DNA of 64,000 nt from Hsuehochloa calcarea (lineage: Eukaryota > Streptophyta > Magnoliopsida > Poales > Poaceae). A model generated the notes under the pieces. That model was not told the origin of the DNA. It did no database searches and saw only the letters and a program-made list of their open reading frames with translations. The translations under genes were made by a program, and so were the position numbers. This document shows positions 11,300 to 22,119 of this stretch, one piece after another (the first letter of the stretch is position 1; every line of letters begins with the position of its first letter). The DNA is taken from contig CM070605.1 of NCBI GenBank assembly GCA_036346395.1, positions 2,852,001 to 2,916,000 on the forward strand, read 5' to 3'.

Positions 11300-12621
11300 T
11301 GCTCTAGCTTCTCGATTCATCAAAAGGTTCAGATTTATCATTGTCGCTCTCTCAGGCGAGCCATCGTGTAAGCAACACCGCCTTCATGTTTGGACAATCC
11401 TTCTTCATATGACCTCGGCCCTTACACTTGAAACATTCAATGTTGCTAGTTCTAGCCGTAGAGAATGCACTCAAATCAGCATGTGAGGCATCCTTGCCTG
11501 CAACAGTAATAGGTTTCGAAGCTTCCTTGAATGTACTATGAACCGGTATAGTGGATGCAACCGGTTTAGGAGTTGATCCGCATCTCCATCATGCGGTTGC
11601 ACGCCTCCAAGTGCTATGAGTGGTACGGCCAACCCTTGCTTGAGTGTCCTTCACCCATTGTTCAAGACGCTCCGCTTGATGAAGTAATTCTTGCACGGTG
11701 TTATATTGCATTAAATCAACACGGTTTCGCACATCTTCATTCACCCTTCAAAGAAACGTGTCATGGTCGCCTCCGCCGACTCACGCACACTTGTACGGAT
11801 CATGAGCACTTGCATCTCTTGATAGTACTCGCCACCGCCTTAGCACCCTATGTAAGTCGTCGTAGCTTTGTATGCAAGTCCTTGTATAGTATGCCAAGAC
11901 AAATCGCTCCCGCATAGCTTGTTTCATTACTTCCCAAGTGTTAGGACGTTCCTCACACGATTCAATTGATCCCACCAAATAATAGCATATTCGTGAACTC
12001 AATAGAGGCAACACGAACCTTCTTCTCTTCTGAGTAGTGGTGGTTGTCAAAATTTGATTGACACGCATCTCCCACTCCAAATAAGCCTCCGATCGATCGC
12101 CTTAAACTCCGGTATGGTGATCTTGATTCTCCCGATACCGCCATCTTCATATTCACCTCTATTATGACGAACACCATGTCCAGCACCTCGACGATCAAAG
12201 TATTCATGTCGTTGATGTATTTCACGATCATCGAAAACAGCCTCCTCGAATCAAGCAAAGATAGAAGTCATCTCCTAAGATGGCGTACAACACGTTGTGC
12301 ACGCCCATGTTGTGGTTGGGGCAAGACTGTACATTTGCTCCTCGGGGCGGTGGTAGCCTCTCCTCCAAGCAAAGGATAGCAAGATTCAGACGGTCAAAAC
12401 CTTCCATCATACGACGTTCATTTGCATTGAGACGATCGTTCAATGTGTCTTGCACTCCTTGGATTTGAGCTTCAAGTTGATGGCGTAAAACCTTCTCGCG
12501 GCGAAGAAAATAGCCGGTAGTAGCATCAAACTGAGCACGTACGTCTGGTAATAGTGTATCTCCGTACGTAGGCTCCTCGTCCGATCCACCATTAGAACCA
12601 TACTGGCTAATTTTTGACATG
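11300..12621 (-). pseudogene. Gag of the gag-protease element, with zinc knuckle
   Basis: Starts MSKISQYGSNGGSDEEPTYG at 12621, about 70 bases from the LTR. A coiled-coil-like stretch (RREKVLRHQLEAQIQGVQDT) follows, then the retrotrans_gag core in shifting frames (EAYLEWEMRVNQI, EEKKVRVASIEFT, RPNTWEVMKQAMRERFVLAYY), and near 11380-11430 a CCHC knuckle CFKCKGRGHMKKDC. Gag packages the RNA. At least three frameshifts break the frame between 12250 and 11560, so it is no longer translatable as one protein. Confidence 0.75.
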
Positions 12622-12690
12622 ATGATCAACCTCAATGTACAAAGATGAAAAATTCCACGTACCGTGATCAACCACGCTCTGATACTAAGA

Positions 12691-13668
12691 TGATACGGAT
12701 CAACGTGTGTTGATGCGTAATGTGGCCCAATCTTTCACGGTACTTGTATTTCAATTCTGAATAAAGTGAAACTCCCGCTTTCCTCTCTCTTGATTTGGCA
12801 AAATAGAAGAGCAAGTATATCTCCAAAGCAAGTAACACTTGGTTGATGTTGAATCAATCCGAAGAGAGAAACAAAATCAAACTGGAAGAACAACGCCAAA
12901 CCGTGAGCAATTTGAGGATGCTACGAGTTGGTGAGATGATCCACAAGGAATCACAGATCTTGGAAGAACAACCTCCCTCCAATATTCACGCAATCACAAA
13001 AGCCTAGATGGGAATTTCCGAAACGCATGTATTCATTTTGCGCCACATAAACCTGTGACTTTTCTGTATTTTATTAAACTCTAACTTGCTTACAATGGGG
13101 GCTCTACTCCTAAATATATAGCCATGAACAAGAAACCGCCTCTAAGATCTTGAGCATGAACAAGAATCCGAGCTTTTCATCAGAGCAATGAACAAGATCT
13201 GACTTGCATCGTTCATGAACAAGACTCGAAAGGTACTTTTATTGCGACTTCCTTTAATTCAAATTTAAACTACTCTAATTGTCAAAAATAGATTAAACTA
13301 TCCTATTACAAGTAATTTATAATTAACTTCTTTTAAAGAATGATCCGAATTGAATTGCACCAATCCAAATCCATTTTGGATTCTTAGGTCAAAATGTATT
13401 GATTTCTAATAGAGTTTGAATTTGGTTCTTCTGTCTTTTCTTGGTCAATTCTCTTGTATACTTTGCAACATGCAAAGTCCTTTGTTCTTGTGTCTTCCCA
13501 TGTCCGCTAAAGCTCCCCGGTCGGTATTTCTCCCTATCCTTGCTCTTTGCCGAACCTGGTTCTTGTTTTTTTCTCCATTGATGCATAATAGGCTCAACTT
13601 GAGGCTTCATACACACTTGCAGCTTAGGGATATTGACTTCCGTAGTAGATGCACTTAGGGCCTCATCA
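12691..13668 (-). repeat. 5' LTR of the gag-protease element
   Basis: Pairs with 9757-10738. On the minus strand it begins TGATGAGGCCC at 13668, directly after the target duplication, and ends TATCA at 12691, before the tRNA-Met-like primer site. It creates a 184-residue chimeric frame (13389-13943) joining the TNP2 N-terminus to LTR-coded residues. Confidence 0.9.
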
Positions 13669-14144
13669 AAAGGTTTCTCCGAGTCCTCCATCAAGCCCCA
13701 GAATTTAACATACTCCATCTCATCACAGTTCCCTTCTGCATCGCGAAATATCTTATCTAAATTTTCATCGTGCAACGTATTCCAATTGGAACCACAATCG
13801 ACATCATCTGGTGGCATATCGTTGACTTCATCGGCGATATTGTTATTACTACCTTCCTGTATAATCCGCTCTTCACCGTGACTGGTCCAACATGTATACC
13901 CCTTTTTGAAACCCCTTCGAATCAAGTGTGCTTCAATCTGCACTCAGTTCTTAAACATCTCCAGATTCTCGCAGTCAATGCATGGACAGTATATATATTC
14001 CACCCCCTTATTCAACATATCCTCCCCAGTAGCTCTTGTAAAAGCAGACACACCATTAATGACTCTTCACTCACACAGTTGCCAGCGTACAATAGCTTCG
14101 GTCCTTCTACGCGACGCATAGAACAAATTGGTGTTAAATATTGA

Positions 14145-14639
14145 ATTAATTAATTAGTATATTATAGATGCAACTTTTAATATGTCATTTGAGATATGTA
14201 CTTCTAATGAACTGAAAAAATAGCAATGCATTACAATAGGAGTGCATTAATACACGTGTAATCAATGGCAACAACACCAATAAAATCTAAATGCTGGCCA
14301 TGCACCCTAGGGTCAGGTTGTTCATCACAAACACATTATAGACAGCCCACCTAACTTCAGATGGCAAGAAGCCAACACTTACAAAATAACACAAAAAGCT
14401 AGATCTAAACCATTTTTAGTTCTCTCTTTACCAAGCTAGATCTAGAATATAATGCAAGGAACAAATTACTAACCATCAACAGTCAAGAACAAATTACCAA
14501 GCTATATCTACAATCACTTTCTTTTCAAATCCGCGGCATCCTTTCACCAAATCACCTCAAAGCCCCACCTCCTCAAAGCAGCAGCAGCGAGAACAGAGTT
14601 GAAATTTAAGACAGATCTGTGAGGGTCAAGTCTATAATA
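14145..14639 (-). other. 5' leader/intron stretch of CACTA element B, no gene
   Basis: AT-rich sequence between the TNP2 N-terminus and the subterminal repeats. By position it should hold the TNP2 promoter, leader and first intron. I see no clear TATA box or reading frame of note. Confidence 0.4.
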
Positions 14640-15017
14640 AATGAGATTATCGCATATGATTTTTAATACAAACTGTCTGCGACGAGGACGGGAAGTCGCA
14701 GACGGTTCATGTTGAAAACTGTCTGTGATACTTCACAGACAGTTTTCAACATGAACCGTCTGTGGTATTACATCTTCACATACAGTTTTTAGCACAACCA
14801 GTAACACAGACGGATCATGTTGAAAACCGTATGTGAAGTATCACAGACGGTTTTCAACATGAATCGTCTGTGGTATTACATCTTCACATACAGTTTTTAG
14901 CACAACCAGTAACACAGACGGTCTATAAACCAAAATCGTCTCTGATTGCATATAATACATACAGTTTTGGTCAACCGTCTATGATGAGTCATCCAGTATT
15001 AGCCTTTTGTAGTAGTG
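14640..15017 (-). repeat. 5' terminal and subterminal region of CACTA element B, with long hairpin
   Basis: Ends with CACTACTACAAAA (minus strand). It contains about a dozen copies of the CAGACGG core. 14701-14760 is a perfect palindrome with two 28-base arms and a 4-base centre. A segment of about 80 bases is present twice in direct orientation (14733-14812 and 14842-14921) with few changes. Confidence 0.85.
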
Positions 15018-15549
15018 ATCTAGTTTTACCTATAGGCCCGTCTATACAAGATTCGACTGTTTTCTCAGTCCAAAATAATTAAATTTTAGTTAATTTATAA
15101 CTTTATTATACATAAATTACAGTAAATTATTTATGTAATTTTTGTTCTTGGTCGTTATAATTATTCTCGAAAGTCTTAATAACTCATATTTCCATCGTAT
15201 AATTCAAAATCTAACATATACTTTGAATGTTGAGAAAAAAAATAAAGACAAAAAATAAAATTTTATATCAACAAAATAAGGCAACATAGTGAACCCGTTA
15301 TGTTCCGAAGAAAAATTATAATAAATTTAGATCTAATTCATCATTTGAAAAAATACAGATCTCGAAACATATCGAACAAACGAACATTCGACTATTTTAA
15401 TAATAAAAAAAGAAAAGGCAAATATTCGAAACGTCGTTTAGCACGACAGTTTACCTATCCAAACGCCCGACACCGCGGGTATTGTGCATTTTGGACGCTA
15501 TAAACGCCATGAACTATTGCATGCTTGGTGGGGCTTGTAGACTGTACTC
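15018..15549. other. AT-rich intergenic spacer upstream of FIP37
   Basis: Low-complexity A/T-rich sequence after the CACTA terminus. Small frames at 15300-15503 are Lys/Arg/Asn-rich and have no recognisable features. No gene seen. Confidence 0.6.
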
Positions 15550-15777
15550 CTATCGTCCGATCAAGATCGACGGGCCCAGGCGAACTGCTGCAACTGCCAC
15601 AGTGTAGAGTCCGAGCAGGCCGAGAAAACAAGAGAAAAGTAGTAGAACGGCCCACGAGCAGAGGCGCGGCGGGCCTAAACCCTCGCCGTCGCAGCACCAC
15701 TTCCTCGGGCGGCCGGAGCGCCCGTGCTCTCCCGCCTTCGCTAGGGTTTAGCGCTTCGGACGGCGGCGGCGGAGGCC
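15550..15777 (+). promoter_or_regulatory. FIP37 proximal promoter and 5' UTR with site II and telo-box motifs
   Basis: Contains GGGCCCAGG near 15570, GGCCCACG (complement CGTGGGCC, a site II TGGGCC core) near 15650, GGGCCTAAACCC near 15673 and CTAGGGTTTA (telo-box AAACCCTA on the other strand) at 15741-15750. Site II plus telo-box is the common arrangement in constitutively expressed plant genes (established knowledge). No clear TATA box is seen, which also fits a housekeeping promoter. The start of transcription is not determined. Confidence 0.55.
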
Positions 15778-18700
15778 ATGACGGACCCCCCTTCCCCTCG
15801 CCTCGACGAAGACGATGCCTTCGGACGCGACTTCAACGCCTCGCCCTCCCCCAACGCCGCCCCCGCCCGTTCCGGTCCCTCCCTCTCTCGTCCATCCCTT
15901 CTCCGCCGCCCTTGCTGTTTATAGTGTTCGAGCTTTGGATTCTGGGAACTCACCTGGTTCTTATGGTGCTTGCTGCTGCTGCTGCTGCTTCTCTGCAGGC
16001 GAGAAGAGGCCGCTCGGCGATCTGGACGACGATGACGACGACGTCTTCGCTTCCAAGAAGGTAAAAATTGTTCTTGTTTCGTATTTTTGGAACCCAGTAT
16101 TTTTTTGTTTTTGCTTTTCTTGGACCTCTGGAACAATTCATAGAAAATATTATGCATCAGACGGGGTCCCTTTTGCGAAAATTGAGTCATGTAACTGTGT
16201 TGTACTTGTCTGAAGTTATGCAGTCAGCAATCCCCTGTTTTCAGCCCTTTCTTGGATGTAGTTCTTGCTTGCCTAATTCTACTGTATAAGACATGAGGTT
16301 ATGCGGTTTCAACCAACAAGAATTTCGTTTAGAACAGCAATTTGTGGTGCAGGGAAAGACAAAGGTGGAGGAAAGTGCACCAGGTGCTGCCACAGGAATG
16401 ATTCTGTCTCTTCGGGAAAGGTACATCACATTTCTTATTTAAATGTTTGAGCTATTGCTTTTCTTTTAGCAAATAACAGTGGTTATGTTGCTAATTGTGA
16501 TAATGGCACTGAGTATTCTCTCCCTTTTTAAGTTTGCAGAACTGCAAAGATAATCTTGCATCGTGCCAGGTGTGTAGTTAGTCAATTTCTGTGTTGTTTT
16601 CATTTTGGTAGTGTGTTATGTTGTAAAGCTGAATAGTTAACGTGTCAATGAGTTCTAGCACTCAGCAATTCACTCTGTAATCACTTTTTCTGTAATTGCT
16701 TTATTGATAAGAAAATGTATGCAACTGACTTTGTCAATTGTAGAAGAAAAGAACCTTAAGGCAAGTCTACAAGATATGTTGCTGCCATTTTCTTGTGCTT
16801 CTTATGATGTAGAAATCACATTTGTTTTTGTTCTACAAGGAAATAAAAGATCTTCAATCTGTTACTAGTTACAAAATATGATTATATTTCCCAAAATCTT
16901 CTACATTCTTGTATGCTGACTGTGAATGACTTAATATTATGTTAATTGTAGCTCCAAATGAAATTGGTAGTTTCATATCGCTCCGAGAAATTGTGGGTTT
17001 CTGAATTATGGCTGGCCAAACCTCTCCCTTTACAAATATATTGCTGCACTTTTGACCCCTCTCACAAATAGCACCATATAAAAGTTGCATAAACTAAAAA
17101 GGCTAACACATCAAAACTTTACCTAAAAGTTTAGACATCTGAGAAACAGAAAGTTAACAGCCTGCAACTAAAAGTTCACTTGCTGAACAGATAAATTCTC
17201 TGTAAAAATTGCCATAGAAAGATGAAGTGGGTGCCATTGAAATAGGGAGATGTAGTTTACAATAATTGTGTGTGCAGTTTAGTTTAGTTAAACCAATACT
17301 GTTTTGCACTCATTGCGGTGGCACCTCTTACTAGTCAAACGTATATGATCCAATTGTTGTTAGAAGTAATTTCTGAAATATTGCATTTATACGCATCGCA
17401 GGTGGAACTGGAAGCTGCTAAATCGGAAATCCAAAAGTGGCATTCAGCATTTCAGAACATTCCAGCTGTACCTGCAGGAACCAATCCAGGTTAGCAAGTT
17501 AAATGGAAGTCCTTACAATTTTTGGTAATGACTGAGCAAAGAATATTAATTTACTTTAAATATAGAACCTGTTTCAGTGGTTACTTATCTCAATAACCTG
17601 AAGTCATCAGAGGAATCTTTGAAGGAGCAGGTTGGTCCTTTTGTCATGTTTGGATAGGGGAACTTGTAAAATAGTTCTGCTTTGCTTCAATTTGACTGTT
17701 CTTTCATTATATACTCAGCTAGAGAAAGCGAAGAAAAGAGAGGCTGCTTTTATTGTAACATTTGCAAAACGAGAACAGGAGATTGCAGAACTGAAGGTAC
17801 CTGTTGACAGCCTCCTTCTCCTACGAGGAGAAACATTTCAATATGGATACTGGATAGATCTGCTTAAAATTTTGTAATTTCAATTAATCACTTTCTACTG
17901 TCCCATTTTTCTTCCTGATTGTTGGTCAAATGTTTTGTATGAATTTGCAGTCTGCAGTTAGGGACTTGAAAACACAATTAAGGCCACCATCAATGCAGGT
18001 GAACATAATGCTTCTTATTTTATTGGTTTTGCCAATTGTATCGTGTATTTGAATGATTTATTGTTTATTACAAGTTGCTTGTACAAGGGTTCTCTTTGTC
18101 GATTTAGATGGGATGCACTGCAAAAAAAAGGAAGGCTAATTAGTGCCTATTTTGAACCTGATCATGATTTTTTTTTCTACAAATTGTAATTTATCATGAT
18201 GGTTATTACTGTAATGTTTAAGTCCTGATTACTATTGGATTGATTTCAATCTAGTTTGCACTTGGCAATACTATGCTAATTATATAGCTTACTTTAGCAT
18301 GCAAACAAGTAGCAGTACATGTGAACCATGTTATATCATTCGGGAAAGCTAATAGCCCAAATATATTGTAGGGGAAGGTTTATAACTTTATATGTTCTCT
18401 CTTCTATCTGCCAATCTGTGTTTCCTTCTCTTTGACATGTGGGCCTCCATGATCTACACTAGTTAACATGTGATATAGACCACTTCCACTGATCCACATA
18501 TCCTAGAGAGTAACATGAACGAGCATATACAAAAAGGGAGGGTACAGGCAAGGAGCATCTGCAGTATGCTACCATGTAAGGTGGATACCACTGTGTATGT
18601 ACAAATTTGGTTGAAGTAAACCCAGGTCTATTTCAGTCATTTTATTGGATGCATTACCAAAAGGCTGTTTGTTCATTATTTGACAGTTGACATACATGAT

Positions 18701-21700
18701 TTCACCTTTTAGATATCTAGAGGTTTTTTGCCTTCTTATATTGCATCTATTACTAAAAAAAAAGAGATGTTCAATGATGATGAATTCCATCCTCTCCAAT
18801 ATGAAAGTTCATCTTTTAGGTAGTCAATACCAGCTTCGGTATTGGACCAAACTTCCTAATATTTGCAGTAGGAAGGATTTTATCGGATATTTGTTCCAAT
18901 TCCAATAACATGAGCCTCACTGCCATAATCTTGTGTTTTTCAAATTGTAAGATTGACAGTTCCACTCAAAACAAATAGGGTAAACTTTCTGTAATGAATA
19001 TTGGAGACACTTAGAAGACTGGTGCCTTATCTTTTATTCTAGCTTCCCTGTATATTTTCTTTACATTTTGAAAGGAAGTGTCTATATTAAATACCTACCC
19101 CTTCCACATCTTGTCTATGATACCCACCCTTTTGATTGGACTCCCTAAATGCGGGGGCTTAGCTTGTTCGGAAATCTGGCTTCTTAGAGAAGCTAGTGGA
19201 GAGGGCCTTCAGCTTCCTGGGACAAGAACAGGCTTAAGCTTCCTGATAAGCCCAAGTAGTTGCACCCTGTCTTGGGGCTTAGGCTTCTGGTAGCTTTAAA
19301 ATGAAGCAGTAGCCCTCCAACAAAGGGCCTTGATAACATTCAACCCTATGTTGACATTCTAGATGACTTATTTTCATGCCTTCTTCTGTATTCTTTAACA
19401 GACAAGGCGATTATTGCTTGATCCAGCAATTCATGAGCAGTTTACACTCTTAAAGGTCAGTCAAATTCCCCACAGTCAGACAATTCTTGCTGTGTTATAT
19501 TATTTGTGCCAGTATATTTGGAAAATGGAAAGCACGATGTTATTATATATATAAAAGAACCATAATAGTAGGTTTGTAATTCCTCTCCGCACCATATTTT
19601 GTAATATTAGCCAAATATAGATATCACAAATAAATATAATGAAATAGATATTACATGTTTCTCTTGAACCAATGGCATAATCCTCTTAAACTTGTATCAA
19701 ATTGTATATAGATATCATAGGAAATGTGTTAATATGTCTTGAAGTGGACAGAATAAAAAAATGTACTAAGTAATAAAATGTCATGTGGGGACGCTATTAT
19801 CAGCGGCACCGCCAACCGGGATCAACCGGCGCCGGCTCCACCCAATTCGGCTGCTGCCGAATAGGATATTTGATTTCCTTATCCTTTCATTCAAAGATTA
19901 GATATCTTGTTAAGATTAGAGATAAGATTAGCTATTTGAATAAGAGATAGATTAGTTATTTAAATAAGTGATTGAGTTAGAGATAAAATGTTAGGGGTAG
20001 GCTATTTAGTAGCTGCCGAATTCAGCATTGATTGGCATCTAAGAAATATCAGAAAAGGGTTAACCCCCAAAACCACCGCACCCTGCCCCTTGGCGCACCG
20101 ATATCGCAGCTTCCATCCATCCGCACTTATGATTAGGGCTCAGCACGCGTGGCTACCGTGAACCACCAGCCGATGAGTTTCTCTAGCAAGTGCGCGGTCG
20201 GCTCCTTCCGGCCCAACAGCATGTGAAGCACTTCTACAATGACAAACATCGGGAAGTCATTTTTTCCATCGGATATTGGGTCTGGTTGCGCCTCCAGGCT
20301 CCAGCGCCTTCCGACCTCCTCCCTCACCGGTGGCACTTGCAACAAATTGGCACCTCGATTCTACGAACCCTACCAGATCACCACTTGTATCGGTTCGGTG
20401 GCCTACCGTCTTGTCTTGCCGCTTCGAGCATGTATCCATGGTGTCTTTCATGTTGGCTTGCTCAAAAAGTTCATCGGCGATCCACCAACGTCTCCGCCGA
20501 TATTACCTCCTATCCTCCACGGGTAGGTCATTCCAACTCCGGCAAACATCCTCAAGGCCCGACTTTGCCGTGGCGTCTGGCAAGACTTGGTTCAATGGCC
20601 CGGGCAGGCTGCTACCGACACCTCTTGGGTTGATGTTTCGGACTTCAAAGTGCGCTACCCTACGGTACAGCTCGAGGACAAGCTATTTGCGGAGGGCGGG
20701 AGTGATGTCATGTGGGGACACTTTTATCAGCGGCGCCGCCAGCAAGATCAACCCCAACCGGCGCCGGCTCCACCCAATTCGGCTACTGCTGAATAGGATA
20801 TTTGATTTCCTTATCCTTTCATTCAAAGTTTAGATATCTTGTTAAGATTAGAGATAAGATTAGCTATTTGAATAAGAGAGAGATTAGTTATTTGAATAAG
20901 AGATAGATTAGTTATTTAAATAAGAGATCGAGTTAGAGATAAAATGTTAGGGGCAGGCTATTTAGTAGCTGCCGAATTCAGCATTGTTGGCTTCTAAGAA
21001 ATATCAGAAAAGGGTTAACCCCCAAAACCGCCGCACCCTGCCCCTTGGCGTGCCGACATCACGGCACCGCTGAGGCGCAGTCATACGGTTCCTTGTCCGC
21101 TGCCTTCACACTTGTATTTCTTGCAATCCTTCTTGTCTTCAAATTCGGTTTGTGACATAAAATGCCAAAGTAATGAATGTGTTACATTCGGAAAGAAAGA
21201 GATGGGTAATTTAAGCATATTATCTATTGGATGTTGTAACCATGCAGATGACACCTTAATTTGACAAGGATTACGAAATTCTATAGTGAATTGAAATTTT
21301 GAAACTTGTGTTTTATATAGTAGCCTAGGAAAGCTAAAACTTACATACGTTGAGGCCAACAATTGTACATGTGCACCAAATCTTACTAACGCTTTTTTGC
21401 CAGAATCTGGTGGAGGAGAAACAGAGGAAAATAAAGGAGCTACAGGACAATGTTGCTGCAGTCAATTTTACTCCATCCAGCAAACATGGGAAAATGCTAA
21501 TGGCCAAGTGTAGAACATTGCAAGAGGAAAATGAAGAGATCGGGGCGATGGCTTCTGAAGGGAAAGTAAGTATTCCTATAGACTAACACTTCAACATATA
21601 TGGAGCAATAGAAATATGCTTTCGAAGGAAAAGAATCATTGGTCATTTTCTTTGAACAACCAACATATTAGCACAGAAAATTAGGTGCACCCTAGTTATA

Positions 21701-22085
21701 TAGTGCCTTATTAATAGAAATAATATAGCCCTCTCTCTCTCTCTCTCTTGTGATCCTTAGATCATAGGGGTAAATATTACCGGGAGGATAGCCGGGTGGC
21801 GTCGGTTGCTTGGGGAGAGAGAAGACTACAGATTGGGGGGACGAATTGAGGAAGGAGAAAGACTATTTCATTATCAGTGCTTGATATCAAATGACATAGC
21901 TGAATGCCCCTTTTATAGAGCTGGCTTCACCTAACAACCTTATCTAACTAAGCCAAAGGATAAGAGATTTGCCTAACTAATAGCTAACAAGACTAACAAT
22001 AGAATAGCTAATACTAATCTCTGCTGCTCCTTGCTTCTCACATCCACAACAGCTGCTGCCCCTCCTGTTGGACCCACGGCCATGA

Positions 22086-22119
<34 letters not shown>

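Larger units (their letters stand above)
9757..13668 (-). mobile_element. Gag-protease-only LTR retrotransposon (TR-GAG-like) inside TNP2
   Basis: Two LTRs of 982 and 978 bp flank only 1952 bp of internal sequence. The 5-bp target duplication AAAGG is perfect (9752-9756 and 13669-13673) and the LTRs end TGATGAGG...TATCA on the minus strand. A primer site like initiator tRNA-Met (TTAGTATCAGAGCG) follows the 5' LTR at 12690, and a purine tract (GAAGGGGAGGA) precedes the 3' LTR. The interior codes gag with a zinc knuckle and a retropepsin; reverse transcriptase, RNase H and integrase are wholly absent. This fits the non-autonomous TR-GAG type described in plants. It must have used another element's pol to move. 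Confidence 0.85.
7040..14144 (-). pseudogene. TNP2-type CACTA transposase, interrupted
   Basis: Runs from about 14144 down to 7040 on the minus strand. The N-terminal part (13670-14144) holds AHLIRRGFKKGYTCWTSHGE; the reading resumes after the insertion at 9751 with GFKPEYTRLSSVLELLKLKA. Transposase_21 (PF02992) words follow: MYVCPVCNASRYKR, DIDVYLAPLMEDLKILW, FLLFCTINDYPALANLS and VIHVEKNLCGSLIGLLLNIP. Then come a DUF4218-like part (MYPFERFMGILKSYVRN, about 7980-8110) and a DUF4216-like part (YYGLIEEIWEIDYVLFKIPL, then GKRRIVGVENVVDEEEYNQF), ending near 7040. The domain order is normal for TNP2. Frameshifts and stops occur throughout. The protein would cut CACTA ends if whole; here it is dead. 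Confidence 0.85.
6754..15017 (-). mobile_element. CACTA (En/Spm) element B with TNP2 gene
   Basis: The right terminus reads TTTTGTAGTAGTG on the plus strand, i.e. a perfect CACTACTACAAAA 5' end on the minus strand, at 15017. ATC (15018-15020) may be half of the 3-bp target duplication. Subterminal repeats, a leader and a TNP2 gene follow in order on the minus strand. The 3' terminus and its subterminal repeats are missing; element A's 5' end abuts near 6753. A gag-protease LTR element is inserted in TNP2 at 9757-13668. Confidence 0.75.

Noticed and set aside
15525..16213. Long plus-strand frames over the FIP37 first exon
   Set aside because: They run through the FIP37 intron 1 or the promoter in other phases; the FIP37 exon chain explains this region with correct phases throughout.
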